Assembly: GCA_902594005.1 (NCBI GenBank)
Contig: CACJKN010000006.1
Location: forward strand, 1 to 59,843
Source of the DNA: an uncultured SAR86 cluster bacterium
GTDB taxonomy: Bacteria > Pseudomonadota > Gammaproteobacteria > Magnimaribacterales > D2472
DNA length: 59,843 nt
Reading direction: 5' to 3'
Shown here: piece by piece, positions 8,947 to 19,739 of the stretch
How positions within the stretch are numbered: position 1 is the stretch's first letter
How the letters are laid out: each line of letters opens with the position of its first letter
Position numbers and translations under genes: made by a program
Notes under the pieces: generated by a model
Told to the model about the DNA's origin: nothing
What the model saw: only the letters and a program-made list of their open reading frames with translations
Database searches by the model: none

Positions 8947-11547
8947 ATGTCAAAATCACTTGTAATTGTAGAGTCCCCTGCAAAGGCAAAGACGATATCA
9001 AAATATCTTGGTAACGAATATATTGTTAAATCAAGTGTAGGTCATATCAGAGATTTACCAAAGGGAAAATCAAAAGCAAAGAGACAAAATTCAATCCCAA
9101 AAGATGCTAGTCCTGAAGAAAAGGCTAGATTAAAAAAAGAGCAAGAAAGAAGAAGGATAATTAGGAGAATGGGTGTAAATCCTGACGATGGATGGTCTGC
9201 CAATTATGAAATTATCCCTGATAAAGAAAAGGTAATAAAAGATTTAAGGAAAGCTTCAAAGGAAGTAGAAAAAGTTTATCTTGCTACTGATCTTGATAGA
9301 GAGGGAGAGGCTATAGCTTGGCACTTGAAAGAAGCTTTAGGAAAAAATAAATTTGAATATCACCGAGTAAGATTTAATGAAATTACAAAAAGTTCAATAT
9401 TAGAATCTTTCTCAGATCCTAAGGAAATAGATCAAGATCTAGTAAATGCCCAACAAGCAAGAAGATTTCTTGATAGGGTGGTAGGCTTTGAACTGTCTCC
9501 ATTATTGTGGAAAAAAATTGCAAGAGGTTTATCTGCAGGAAGAGTTCAATCTGTTGCATTAAGATTGCTTTGCGAAAGAGAAAAATTAATTTCACAATTT
9601 CAACCAGAGGAATTTTGGGAAGTTTCAGCAACTTTAAAAGATTTTAATCATGAAGAAATCTTATTTAAGTTAAATAGAAAAAAAAGCGATCCTCTTCTAA
9701 AAGAGGGTGAAGCGAAGAAAATAGAGGAGCTCGTAGGTAGTTCAAGTTTAGAAATATCTGAAATCACTAAAAAACCTACTACAGTTAAACCAAAAGCACC
9801 CTTTATAACATCAACTCTTCAGCAGGCCGCTAGCTCAAAGTTGGGTTTTGGGGTCTCAAGAACAATGCGAGTTGCCCAAAAGCTTTATGAAGCTGGAAGA
9901 ATCACCTATATGAGAACCGATGCTCCTAGCTTAAGTAATGATTCAATTGAAGATGCAAGATTATTTATTAAAGATACTCTTGCTGAAGAATACCTAACGG
10001 AAAAACCGCGAATATATTCAGGGAAAGAAAATGCTCAAGAGGCGCATGAGGCAATAAGACCAACAAGCGCAAGCTTAACTCCCGAAAAGCTCAGCGGTCA
10101 CTCAGAAGAAGAAGTAAAATTATACGACTTAATTTGGAGACAGTTTATTGCATGCCAAATGCCTGATGCAAAATATTTATCAATTAATGCAAAAGTTGTT
10201 CTTGATGATTATGTTTTCAGTGCAAGAGGAAGAGAGGTAATTTTTGATGGTTATACAAAAATATCTTCACAAAATGCCAAAAAATCAGATGAAGAAAATC
10301 TTCCAAGTTTAGAAGAAGGGCAAGTTTTAAAATTGGTCGAAATAAAGAATGAGAAAAAGTTTACGAAGCCTCCTGCTCGATTCTCCGAGGCAGCACTTGT
10401 AAAGGAGCTTGAAAGCAAAGGAATAGGAAGACCATCAACATATGCAGCAATTATTTCTACAATTCAGGCTAGAGGTTATGTGAAGCTTGAAAATAAAAGA
10501 TTCTTTGTAAATAAAATTGGCTTGATTGTTTCTGACAGGCTTATAGAAAGTTTCAATGAAATTATGGATTATGATTTTACAGCCAATTTAGAAAATGAAC
10601 TTGATGAAATAGCGTCTGGCAATCTTGAGTGGAAATCAGTTTTAAATAAGTTTTATCAAACATTTCAAGATGATCTTAATAGTGCAGGATCGGCTGAGGA
10701 TGGAATGAAACCAAATGATCCAACGAAGACCGATATAGTTTGTCCCTCATGTAACAAAAGTAATATGCTAATAAGAAACTCGGCAAATGGAGTATTTTTG
10801 GGCTGTGAGGGTTATCACAAGTCCGGTGATAAGCAATGTAAGCACACCATGAATCTCATAAGTGGTGATGAGGCAATAAGCGTTGATGACCAAGAGGAAG
10901 CCTCAAATCTTTTTATCAAAAAACGATGTCATATATGTGAAACAAGTATGGATAACTATTTAATAGATGAAAACAGAAAGATTCATGTATGTGCAAATAA
11001 TCCTGAATGTTCAGGATTTCTTTTAGAGGATGGTAAATTTAAGATTAGGGGATATGACGGCCCAACTCTTGAGTGTCATAAGTGCGGAGCAGAAATGCAA
11101 TTACAAACTGGAAGGTTTGGTAAATATTTCCTTTGTCAAAATGATAATTGCGGAGCAACAAGACAGTTAATGAGAAACGGTGAACCCAAACCAATTGTTA
11201 TGGATCCAATAAATACAAACATTGCATGTGAAAAGGTCGAAGATATATTCCTCCTAAGAGATAGCTTAAAAGGACTTTTCTTGGCAGCTAGTCAATTTCC
11301 AAAGAATAGGGAAACAAGAGCAATAAAGTCAGCTGAATTAAAAGTTATTGATGAAGTAAAGGAACTTCTACCTGAAAAGCATCATTACCTTATAGATGGT
11401 CCTGATAATGACCTGGATGGATCACCCTTGGTAATTAGATATAACAAAAATTTAGACATTCATTATCTTTCCGCAGAAAAAGATGGCAAGAGGACTGGAA
11501 ATAACTACTTCTTCGAGGAGGGTAGTTGGCAGAGAAAAGAAAAATAA
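8947..11547 (+). CDS. topA: DNA topoisomerase I
   Basis: SLVIVESPAKAKTISKYLG; TDLDREGEAIAWHL; AGRITYMRTDA; C-terminal Cys4 zinc fingers. Confidence 0.97.
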   Translation: MSKSLVIVESPAKAKTISKYLGNEYIVKSSVGHIRDLPKGKSKAKRQNSIPKDASPEEKARLKKEQERRRIIRRMGVNPDDGWSANYEIIPDKEKVIKDLRKASKEVEKVYLATDLDREGEAIAWHLKEALGKNKFEYHRVRFNEITKSSILESFSDPKEIDQDLVNAQQARRFLDRVVGFELSPLLWKKIARGLSAGRVQSVALRLLCEREKLISQFQPEEFWEVSATLKDFNHEEILFKLNRKKSDPLLKEGEAKKIEELVGSSSLEISEITKKPTTVKPKAPFITSTLQQAASSKLGFGVSRTMRVAQKLYEAGRITYMRTDAPSLSNDSIEDARLFIKDTLAEEYLTEKPRIYSGKENAQEAHEAIRPTSASLTPEKLSGHSEEEVKLYDLIWRQFIACQMPDAKYLSINAKVVLDDYVFSARGREVIFDGYTKISSQNAKKSDEENLPSLEEGQVLKLVEIKNEKKFTKPPARFSEAALVKELESKGIGRPSTYAAIISTIQARGYVKLENKRFFVNKIGLIVSDRLIESFNEIMDYDFTANLENELDEIASGNLEWKSVLNKFYQTFQDDLNSAGSAEDGMKPNDPTKTDIVCPSCNKSNMLIRNSANGVFLGCEGYHKSGDKQCKHTMNLISGDEAISVDDQEEASNLFIKKRCHICETSMDNYLIDENRKIHVCANNPECSGFLLEDGKFKIRGYDGPTLECHKCGAEMQLQTGRFGKYFLCQNDNCGATRQLMRNGEPKPIVMDPINTNIACEKVEDIFLLRDSLKGLFLAASQFPKNRETRAIKSAELKVIDEVKELLPEKHHYLIDGPDNDLDGSPLVIRYNKNLDIHYLSAEKDGKRTGNNYFFEEGSWQRKEK

Positions 11548-11635
11548 CCACTTGAAATCTTATTAAAACTCATTAAATAAGAATAGTAGCTTGCTTTTTA
11601 TGAAGTTGGTGTTACGCTGAACAAAACTAAAAAAA

Positions 11636-11893
11636 ATGAATAATTACCTTGAATTAGCCCAATTATCAGACGGCACAATTGTCCTTAGAAGGTCTGATGA
11701 CAAGGAAAATCCCTTGGTTAAAATTAAGTTTTCGGGTGAGTCAAAGCAGCTACTTCAAGGACAAGAACTTCATATTGCTAAAGAGATGATAAGAGCTGGC
11801 ATTGAATCGATAAGCGGCAATGTTTCCGATTTTGATGAATTTTTTGATTCGCAGTTAGATAATATAAAGAAAAAAGAAGTTACTCTTCACTAA
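11636..11893 (+). CDS. Small conserved hypothetical protein between topA and lexA
   Basis: 85-aa ORF in a topA-(small ORF)-lexA neighbourhood resembling pseudomonads. Confidence 0.6.
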   Translation: MNNYLELAQLSDGTIVLRRSDDKENPLVKIKFSGESKQLLQGQELHIAKEMIRAGIESISGNVSDFDEFFDSQLDNIKKKEVTLH

Positions 11894-12498
11894 TTTTCTC
11901 GAATTAAACCTACGCTTTTTCCCTCTATGAAGAATCCCTCTGTTTCTTTGCTAATGTATATTTCATCGAAATCATCGTTTGCCGGGATAAGTTTTATTTG
12001 ATTACCCGATGACTGGAAGTATTTTAGCGTTACTTCATCATCTATCCTCGCTACAACTATATCCCCATTTCTAACCTCTGACGTCTTCTTAATGGCAACA
12101 AGATCATCTTCCATGATCCCAGCATCTTTCATACTAAGACCCTTTACTCTTAAAAAGTAATCGAAGTCAGATAAGAAAAGTGACTCTTGATATGGTATAT
12201 GCTTTTCAATATTTTCATCTGCAAGAGTTGGTGATCCTGCAGCGACTAAACCAATAACAGGAATTGTTTGAGATTTTTCAGCAGTGTTTTCTGTCAGATT
12301 TATACCCCTAGATGCTCCATTCTCAATCGTTATATAGCCCTTTTTTTCAAGAGCTCTTAGGTGGCTCTCCGCTGCATTAGGGGATTTAAACCCTAGCTCT
12401 CTACAAATATCCGCTCTAGTTGGTGGGAAACCAGTCTTTTTAATATAAAATTTAATACATTGAAGTACTTTCTTTTGCTGAATTGTAAGTTCTTTCAT
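11890..12498 (-). CDS. lexA: LexA repressor (SOS regulator, autoprotease)
   Basis: MKELTIQQKKVLQCIKFYIKKTGFPPTRADICRELGFKSPNAAESHL; Ala-Gly cleavage site VAAGSP; Ser in VKGLSMKDAG and Lys in DDEVTLKYF. ATG at 12498 preferred over the ORF-track start at 12567. Confidence 0.96.
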   Translation of the reverse strand: MKELTIQQKKVLQCIKFYIKKTGFPPTRADICRELGFKSPNAAESHLRALEKKGYITIENGASRGINLTENTAEKSQTIPVIGLVAAGSPTLADENIEKHIPYQESLFLSDFDYFLRVKGLSMKDAGIMEDDLVAIKKTSEVRNGDIVVARIDDEVTLKYFQSSGNQIKLIPANDDFDEIYISKETEGFFIEGKSVGLIREN

Positions 12499-12503
12499 AA
12501 TTT

Positions 12504-12523
12504 TACTGAATATATATACAGTA
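12504..12523. promoter_or_regulatory. LexA (SOS) box TACTGAATATATATACAGTA
   Basis: One mismatch to consensus TACTGTATATATATACAGTA; lies directly upstream of lexA and of the divergent 5'-nucleotidase gene. Confidence 0.93.
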
Positions 12524-12554
12524 TAAATAATATTTACTTTATAATCAACTTGAA

Positions 12555-13454
12555 ATGAAAAAATCAAAATTAGTAATTGGTATCTCTTCTAGAGCATTGT
12601 TTGATCTTGATGAAAGCCATAAAATTTTTGAAAGAGATGGTGTCGATGCATATAGAGAATATCAAATCCTCAATGAAGAAAAGATCTTAAACCCTGGCAA
12701 TGCTTTTGGGCTAGTCAAGAAAATCCTTGAAATAAATAATTTATATAAATCCAAAGATAGAGTAGAAGTCATTTTGTTATCTCGAAACTCAGCAGACACA
12801 GGCTTGAGAGTTTTCAATTCTATTGAAGCTCATAGTCTTGATATTTCAAGAGCCGTTTTTTGTGGTGGAGAAAGCCCTCATAAATATGTGAAAGATTTCA
12901 ACATTGACCTCTTTCTTTCAAGTAGCAATGAAGATGTAAGGATGGCTATCGAAAGCAATGTTGCTTCTGCAACGATAATTTCTGGTAAAAGTAACTTCAA
13001 GCAAGATAGTCATCTATTAAAAATTGCTTTTGATGGAGATGCTGTGATCTTTTCAGATGAATCTGAGAAAATCTATCATGAAAAAGGGATTTCAGCATTT
13101 ATAAAGAATGAAACTAAGGGCGAGAAGATTAGCTTAGAGCCAGGACCAATGAAACCTTTTTTGATGGAATTAAACAGACTTCAAAGAGAGTTTACTCTTG
13201 ATGAGTGCCCAATAAGGACTGCACTGGTAACAGCTAGATCAGCTCCAACTCATAAAAGAGTAATTAAAACTCTTCGTGAATGGGGAGTAAGAATTGACGA
13301 ATCTCTTTTTCTAGGAGGCATGTCAAAAGAAGATTTTTTAAAATCATTTCAAGCCGACATCTTTTTTGATGATCAATTGAAGAATATTCAAGACGCATCG
13401 GGTAAAATTACTTCAGCTCATGTTCCTTATGGTGTAAAAAACGAGGTAAAGTAA
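12555..13454 (+). CDS. Cytosolic 5'-nucleotidase family protein
   Basis: LVIGISSRALFDLDESHKIFERDGVDAYREYQ and ARSAPTHKRVIKTLREWGVRIDESLFLGGMSK resemble the NT5C1-like 5'-nucleotidase family. Confidence 0.8.
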   Translation: MKKSKLVIGISSRALFDLDESHKIFERDGVDAYREYQILNEEKILNPGNAFGLVKKILEINNLYKSKDRVEVILLSRNSADTGLRVFNSIEAHSLDISRAVFCGGESPHKYVKDFNIDLFLSSSNEDVRMAIESNVASATIISGKSNFKQDSHLLKIAFDGDAVIFSDESEKIYHEKGISAFIKNETKGEKISLEPGPMKPFLMELNRLQREFTLDECPIRTALVTARSAPTHKRVIKTLREWGVRIDESLFLGGMSKEDFLKSFQADIFFDDQLKNIQDASGKITSAHVPYGVKNEVK

Positions 13455-14066
13455 TTGGAAATTGTATGTTTGGATATGGAAGGTACGTTGACCGAAGAAA
13501 TTTGGCAACAGGTTGCTGAAGATACAGGAATAGAAGATTTTGCAAAAACTACCAGAGATATTCCCAGCTACTCAGATTTAATGGATGCTCGCCTTGTGGT
13601 TATGGAGCAAGAAGGGATAACTTTAAAAGATATTCAAAGGTCATCTTCAAAAGTAAAACTTCTTGATGGCGCGCGAGATTTTTTAGATAACCTAAGACAA
13701 AATTTTCAGGTAGTAATACTATCTGATACATTTCATGAAATTGCTTCTCCGCTTATGGAGAAGTTAGGCTTTCCTCTATTACTCTGTCATACCCTAAATG
13801 TTAAAGATGGCATGATTTCTTCTTATAAGCTTAGGCAAGAAAAAGCTAAACAAGAAGCCATTAAGTCATTTCAGGGTTTAGGATATAGATGTTTTGCCGC
13901 TGGTGATTCGTTCAATGATATTCAGATGTTTGAAGTTTGTGAAAAAGGTTTTTTTATAAATGCTCCAGAGAAAGTTATATCTAAGCATCCTGAAATAGAG
14001 GTAGTAAAGGACTATAATGACCTAGAAGCCAAACTTTTAGAAAATTCTATTTATCAGTATGAATAA
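13455..14066 (+). CDS. thrH: Phosphoserine phosphatase / homoserine phosphotransferase ThrH (HAD family)
   Basis: [29 protein letters not shown] start; HAD motif GDSFNDIQM. Confidence 0.88.
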   Translation: MEIVCLDMEGTLTEEIWQQVAEDTGIEDFAKTTRDIPSYSDLMDARLVVMEQEGITLKDIQRSSSKVKLLDGARDFLDNLRQNFQVVILSDTFHEIASPLMEKLGFPLLLCHTLNVKDGMISSYKLRQEKAKQEAIKSFQGLGYRCFAAGDSFNDIQMFEVCEKGFFINAPEKVISKHPEIEVVKDYNDLEAKLLENSIYQYE

Positions 14067-14718
14067 ACTGTCCTTGAAAGAATACATAAGACCTGATCTT
14101 GAATTAAGTGAAGGAGAAAATAATCTTCTTCTACACAGCTGTTGCGCACCATGTGCAGGTGAAATTATGGAGGCTGTTGCAGCAGCGAACATTAAAACTA
14201 CGGTTTACTTCTATAATCCAAATATCCATCCGTTAGAAGAATATGAAATAAGAAAAGAAGAAAATAAAAGATTCTGCGAAAAACTTGGATTTGATTTTAT
14301 TGATGCAGACTATGATAAGGATAACTGGTTTCAAAGAGTAAAAGGCTTAGAGAATGAACCCGAAAGAGGAAAAAGATGTACAGTTTGCTTTGATATGAGA
14401 TTTGAAAGATCAGCACTTTATGCTCATGAAAATAATTTCAACTATTTCGCGACAACATTGGGTATCTCAAGATGGAAAGATATGAATCAAATAAATGACT
14501 CTGGAAAACGAGCTGCAGAGCGGTATGAAGATGTAAGTTACTGGGATTTCAATTGGAGAAAAGATGGTGGCTCCTCAAGAATGATAGAGATCTCAAAACG
14601 TGAAAATTTTTATCAGCAAGAGTATTGCGGATGTGTCTACAGTCTCAGAGATACAAATAGATGGAGAAGGGAAAATAATAGAGACAGAATTATAAGAGGA
14701 GTAAAGTTCTACTCATAA
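14059..14718 (+). CDS. queH: Epoxyqueuosine reductase QueH
   Basis: [16 protein letters not shown] and [14 protein letters not shown] cysteine motifs. Confidence 0.88.
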   Translation: MNKLSLKEYIRPDLELSEGENNLLLHSCCAPCAGEIMEAVAAANIKTTVYFYNPNIHPLEEYEIRKEENKRFCEKLGFDFIDADYDKDNWFQRVKGLENEPERGKRCTVCFDMRFERSALYAHENNFNYFATTLGISRWKDMNQINDSGKRAAERYEDVSYWDFNWRKDGGSSRMIEISKRENFYQQEYCGCVYSLRDTNRWRRENNRDRIIRGVKFYS

Positions 14719-14720
14719 AA

Positions 14721-15599
14721 ATGTCGGCAGGAAAAAGATTTAGAGAAGCGCTAGAAGAAAACAATCCCTTAAAGATTGTTGGTGCAATAAATGCATATTC
14801 TGCAATTCTTGCAGAGAGATCGGGTCATAAATGTATTTATTTATCTGGAAGCGGAGTAGCTTCTGCATCATATGGTATTCCTGATCTAGGCTTAACATCT
14901 CTTGAAGATGTACTGGTAGATGTTAAAAGGATTTCTAAATCAACTTCATTACCATTATTAGTAGATATAGATACAGGATGGGGTGATGGAACTAATATTT
15001 CAAACAGTATAGAAAAAATGATTGAGGCTGGAGCTGCTGCTGTTCACTTAGAGGATCAAATTGAAGCTAAAAGATGTGGACATAGACCAAATAAAAAGTT
15101 GATTTCATCAAAAGAGATGTGTGAAAGAATTAAAAGCGCAATTGAGGGAAGAACTGATCCAAATTTCTTTATTATTGCAAGGACGGATGCTTTCGCCTCA
15201 GAAGGTATTGAAGGCTGTATCCAAAGATCAAAAGAATATATTAATGCAGGAGCTGATGGAATATTTCTTGAAGCTATAACCTCTCTTCAAGACTACAAAG
15301 AGCTAAAAGAAGCTATTCAAAAACCAATTCTTGCAAATATCACCGAGTTTGGTAAAACTCCTCTTTTCAAAGATCATGAATTAATGGATGCTGGGGTAGA
15401 TATGATGCTATTTCCATTGTCTGCTTTTAGAGCTTCCTCAAAAGCCACTGAAAAAGTATATGAATCAATACTAAAAAATGGGACGCAGGAAAATGTTTTA
15501 GATATAATGCAGACGCGTGATGAACTTTATGACAGACTAGATTACTTGAACTTTGAAAAGAATCTCGACGAGTATATAAAGAATATGGAGGATCATTGA
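14721..15599 (+). CDS. prpB: Methylisocitrate lyase
   Basis: Isocitrate lyase superfamily: AAVHLEDQIEAKRCGHRPNKKL, IIARTDAFASEG. Confidence 0.92.
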   Translation: MSAGKRFREALEENNPLKIVGAINAYSAILAERSGHKCIYLSGSGVASASYGIPDLGLTSLEDVLVDVKRISKSTSLPLLVDIDTGWGDGTNISNSIEKMIEAGAAAVHLEDQIEAKRCGHRPNKKLISSKEMCERIKSAIEGRTDPNFFIIARTDAFASEGIEGCIQRSKEYINAGADGIFLEAITSLQDYKELKEAIQKPILANITEFGKTPLFKDHELMDAGVDMMLFPLSAFRASSKATEKVYESILKNGTQENVLDIMQTRDELYDRLDYLNFEKNLDEYIKNMEDH

Positions 15600-16723
15600 T
15601 GGGAAAGAAGCTTGAAGGAGCCGGATTAAGAGGTCAAGTCGCAGGAGAAACTGCACTTTCAACCGTAGGTAAAGAGGGTAAAGGCCTGACTTACAGAGGT
15701 TATGCAATTGAAGATTTAGCGGAGAAAGCAACTTTTGAAGAAGTTGCCTATATGCTTCTTTATGGAAAATTACCTAATCAAGAAGAATATGACTCTTATA
15801 CCTCTAAGCTCAGGAACTATAGAGATTTACCAAGAGAGTTAAAAAATGTTTTAACAGCAATACCAAAAGAAACTCATCCAATGGATGTACTTCGAACTGG
15901 TACTTCTATGTTAGGAAATCTTGAGCCAGAAGGAGATTTTATTAATCAAAATGATACAGCTGATAGGATTCTTGCTGCCATGCCTTCAATAATGACATAT
16001 TGGTATAGAGCATCTCATTTTGGCGAAGATATAAACACTCTTACAGACCATAAAACTATGGGCGGCCAGTTTTTAAGTTCACTTACAGGAAGTGAGCCAA
16101 GTGATGAACATATTAGAGCACTTGATACTTCTCTTATTTGCTATGCAGAACATGGCTTTAATGCATCGACATTTACAGCTAGAACATGCGCATCAACTCT
16201 GTCTGATATGCACTCTTGTATTACTGCTGCAATAGGAACATTAAGAGGTCCTCTGCATGGCGGTGCTAATGAAGCAGCTATGGAAATGATAGAAAGATTT
16301 TCTTCAAGGGAAGATGCTAATGTTGGTGTGAAGAATATGCTTGCAAACAAGGAAAAGATTATGGGTTTCGGTCATGCAGTTTATTCAGATGAGGATCCCA
16401 GAAACAAGATTGTAAAAGCTTGGGCAAAGAAACTTAGCTCAAATGCATCAAACCCAGTTATTTATGAAGTTTCTGAAGAAATTGAAAAGGTAATGAGCGA
16501 AGAAAAAAATCTCTTTGCAAATACAGATTTTTATATGGCATCTGCATATAATTTTTTAGGCATACCAACACCAATCTTTACTCCACTTTTTGTAATTGGC
16601 AGAACCTCTGGATGGGCTGCTAATGTGATGGAGCAAAGAGCAGATAATAGAATTATAAGACCCAGTGAAGAATATATTGGACCTGAATCTGCGACTTGGA
16701 TTGATCTTAAAGATAGAGATTAA
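15599..16723 (+). CDS. prpC: 2-methylcitrate synthase
   Basis: LRGPLHGGANEAAMEMI, KIMGFGHAVYSDEDPRNKI; adjacent to prpB. ATG at 15599 preferred. Confidence 0.92.
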   Translation: MGKKLEGAGLRGQVAGETALSTVGKEGKGLTYRGYAIEDLAEKATFEEVAYMLLYGKLPNQEEYDSYTSKLRNYRDLPRELKNVLTAIPKETHPMDVLRTGTSMLGNLEPEGDFINQNDTADRILAAMPSIMTYWYRASHFGEDINTLTDHKTMGGQFLSSLTGSEPSDEHIRALDTSLICYAEHGFNASTFTARTCASTLSDMHSCITAAIGTLRGPLHGGANEAAMEMIERFSSREDANVGVKNMLANKEKIMGFGHAVYSDEDPRNKIVKAWAKKLSSNASNPVIYEVSEEIEKVMSEEKNLFANTDFYMASAYNFLGIPTPIFTPLFVIGRTSGWAANVMEQRADNRIIRPSEEYIGPESATWIDLKDRD

Positions 16724-17155
16724 ATGATAAAAATCTTTAGTTTAATTATCTCATTTCTATTTTTTTCTTTAGAAACCACCTCTAATGATCTTGATTCATT
16801 AGAATGTAGAGACGGCAAGCCAGAAGTATTTTTTATTACCCCTAATGAAGATTTAGTAACCTCGACAGGAGTAATTAATTTGGAGTTTGGTATTAAAAAT
16901 TTTAATATTGCACCAGCTGGTCAAATTGCCTGCGATTCAGGACATCATCATCTTTTAATAAATGTTCCACTTCCTGATTTAACTAGGCCAATCCCTTCAG
17001 ATGAAAATCACATACATTACGGCAAAGGACAAACTTCAGACACTATCGAGTTACCAAAAGGAGTTCACAAATTGAGATTAGTTCTTGGAAACTTCGCACA
17101 TATTCCTCATGAAGACCCAATAATCTCAGATGAATTGATTATTGAGGTAAGGTAA
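16724..17155 (+). CDS. DUF4399-like exported protein
   Basis: Signal peptide; [54 protein letters not shown]. Confidence 0.75.
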   Translation: MIKIFSLIISFLFFSLETTSNDLDSLECRDGKPEVFFITPNEDLVTSTGVINLEFGIKNFNIAPAGQIACDSGHHHLLINVPLPDLTRPIPSDENHIHYGKGQTSDTIELPKGVHKLRLVLGNFAHIPHEDPIISDELIIEVR

Positions 17156-18600
17156 TGTCACAATTTTTTGATATTAACTCAAGACCAGACCCTGATGAAT
17201 TAATAATCCAAATTGCTGATTATGTTATGGATTATGAGATCCAATCAGATGAAGCCTATGAAACTGCAAAAAGTTGCTTAATAGACACTTTAGGATGTGG
17301 CTTGCTAGCATTAAGTTTTCCAGCTTGTACAAAATTACTTGGGCCAGTTGTTGAGGGAACAGAAGTACCATATGGCGTTAGAGTTCCAGGAACCTCTAAT
17401 TTATTAGACCCCGTAAAGGGAGCATTTGATATTGGATGTATCATAAGATGGCTTGATTTTAACGATACTTGGCTTGCAGCTGAGTGGGGACATCCATCAG
17501 ATAACCTTGGTGCAATACTTGCTTGCGCAGATTATGTCTCTCAAAAGAACATTGAAGCTGGTAAAGAACCACTAAAAGTATTGGATATTCTGGAAATGAT
17601 GATTAAAGCTCATGAAATCCAAGGCATTTTAGCTCTCGAAAATAGCTTCAACAGAGTTGGTTTAGATCATGTAGTTCTTGTCAAAGTAGCATCAACTGCA
17701 GTAGCAACAAAAATTTTAGGTGGAAATAAAGAAGATGTTATTAATGCTCTAACTCATGCATGGTTGGATGGACAAAGCTTGAGAACATACAGACATGCTC
17801 CAAATGCAGGGTCACGAAAAAGCTGGGCTGCCGGTGATGCGACAAGCCGCGCAGTAAGACTAGCAATGATTACCTTATCAGGAGAGATGGGGTATCCAAG
17901 TGTTTTAACTGCAAAAACATGGGGGTTTGAAGATGTCCTTTTTAAAGGTGAGTCTTTAAGAATTCCACAAAGCTTTGGTTCATATGTTATGGAAAATGTT
18001 TTATTTAAGATTAGTTTTCCTGCTGAATTCCACGCACAAACAGCAGTTGAGGCAGCAGTGAGCATACATCCTGAAATTATCGATAGGCTTGATGAAATTG
18101 ATAAAATTGAGATAACAACACATGAGTCAGCAATAAGAATCATTTCCAAAGTTGGCGAACTCAATAACCCTGCAGATAGGGATCATTGTCTTCAATACAT
18201 GGTTGCTATTGGCCTTCTAAAAGGTGATTTAGTAGCTGAGGACTATGAAGATGAAGTCGCACAGAACCCAAGAATTGATGAATTAAGATCAAAAATGGTT
18301 GTTACCGAGAATAAAAAATATTCTGAGGATTATCTTGATCCTGAAAAGAGATCAATAGCTAACAAATTGAGAGTACTTTTCAAAGATGGTTCTTCCACTC
18401 AAGAAATTGAGGTTGAGTATCCTATTGGCCATAGAAGAAGAAGAAATGAAGGCATTCCCGTCCTTGAGAAAAAGTTTTTAAGTAATCTAAAAACTGTTTT
18501 TGACGATGAGAAATCAGAGCAGATTTATAAAGAGTTCTTAGATTTCGATAAGCTTACATCTATGAGTGTAGTTGATTTTCAAAAGCTTCTATCTCTCTGA
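17155..18600 (+). CDS. prpD: 2-methylcitrate dehydratase (MmgE/PrpD family)
   Basis: [41 protein letters not shown]; in prp cluster. Confidence 0.92.
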   Translation: MSQFFDINSRPDPDELIIQIADYVMDYEIQSDEAYETAKSCLIDTLGCGLLALSFPACTKLLGPVVEGTEVPYGVRVPGTSNLLDPVKGAFDIGCIIRWLDFNDTWLAAEWGHPSDNLGAILACADYVSQKNIEAGKEPLKVLDILEMMIKAHEIQGILALENSFNRVGLDHVVLVKVASTAVATKILGGNKEDVINALTHAWLDGQSLRTYRHAPNAGSRKSWAAGDATSRAVRLAMITLSGEMGYPSVLTAKTWGFEDVLFKGESLRIPQSFGSYVMENVLFKISFPAEFHAQTAVEAAVSIHPEIIDRLDEIDKIEITTHESAIRIISKVGELNNPADRDHCLQYMVAIGLLKGDLVAEDYEDEVAQNPRIDELRSKMVVTENKKYSEDYLDPEKRSIANKLRVLFKDGSSTQEIEVEYPIGHRRRRNEGIPVLEKKFLSNLKTVFDDEKSEQIYKEFLDFDKLTSMSVVDFQKLLSL

Positions 18601-18650
18601 AACACTTATAATCCAAGCGTTTTTTAAAAAATAGCATATAATAATCCGCT

Positions 18651-19739
18651 ATGTCAGGTAACACATTTGGAAAAATCTTTTCTGTAACGACTTTTGGTGA
18701 AAGTCATGGCGAAGCTATGGGCTGCATAATTGACGGATGTCCACCTAATTTTGAAATAAAAAATGAAGATATTCAGATGGAGCTTGATAGAAGAAAGCCT
18801 GGCCAGTCAGACGTTACTACCCAGAGGAAAGAAGACGACAAAGTTGAAATTATGTCAGGAGTTTTTGAAGGAAAAACCCTTGGAACTCCCATAGCATTGT
18901 TAATCAAAAATGAAGATCAGATTTCAAAAGATTATTCAAATATTAAAGATACATTTAGGCCAAATCATGCTGACCTCACATATCAAGGAAAGTATGGTAT
19001 TAGAGATTACAGAGGTGGTGGCAGATCAAGTGCAAGAGAGACAGCAATGCGAGTTGCTGCGGGAGCAGTTGCTAAGAAGTATTTAAATACATATGGAATT
19101 ATAACAAAGGGCTTTGTATCACAAATCGGAAGTATTTCTGCTGATACAGTTGATCTTGAATTTGTAAATAAAAATAAATTCTTCTTTCCTGATAGATCAA
19201 AAATTAGCTCACTTGAAGAGTTTTTTGAAGAACTCATCAAAGAAGGCGACTCAATAGGCGCTAAGCTAAATATTAAAGTTCAAAACTGCCCAGTTGGCCT
19301 TGGAGAACCTGTTTTCGATAAATTAAATGCTGATTTGGCAAAAGCCATAATGAGTATCAATGCCGTAAAATCGGTTTCTATTGGCAACTCTGACAAGATT
19401 CCATCTTCTAAAGGATCTGAGCTAAGAGATGAAATTACCAAGACCGGATTTGATTCAAATAATTCTGGTGGAATCCTTGGTGGAATTTCAAATGGTGATG
19501 ATATTGATATAAGTTTTTTAATTAAACCCACATCAAGCATAAGTAAAGCTACCACATCCATAGATAAAGATGGAAATGAGGTTGAGCTTGAAATTAAAGG
19601 AAGGCATGATCCTTGTGTTGGAATTCGAGCAGTACCAATTGCAGAGGCAATGGTGAACCTTGTTTTAATTGACCATCTTCTAAGAAACCAGGCACAGTGC
19701 GGTGATGTTGATCAAAAACTCCCATTTGTAACGGAATAA
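18651..19739 (+). CDS. aroC: Chorismate synthase
   Basis: [59 protein letters not shown]. Confidence 0.97.
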   Translation: MSGNTFGKIFSVTTFGESHGEAMGCIIDGCPPNFEIKNEDIQMELDRRKPGQSDVTTQRKEDDKVEIMSGVFEGKTLGTPIALLIKNEDQISKDYSNIKDTFRPNHADLTYQGKYGIRDYRGGGRSSARETAMRVAAGAVAKKYLNTYGIITKGFVSQIGSISADTVDLEFVNKNKFFFPDRSKISSLEEFFEELIKEGDSIGAKLNIKVQNCPVGLGEPVFDKLNADLAKAIMSINAVKSVSIGNSDKIPSSKGSELRDEITKTGFDSNNSGGILGGISNGDDIDISFLIKPTSSISKATTSIDKDGNEVELEIKGRHDPCVGIRAVPIAEAMVNLVLIDHLLRNQAQCGDVDQKLPFVTE

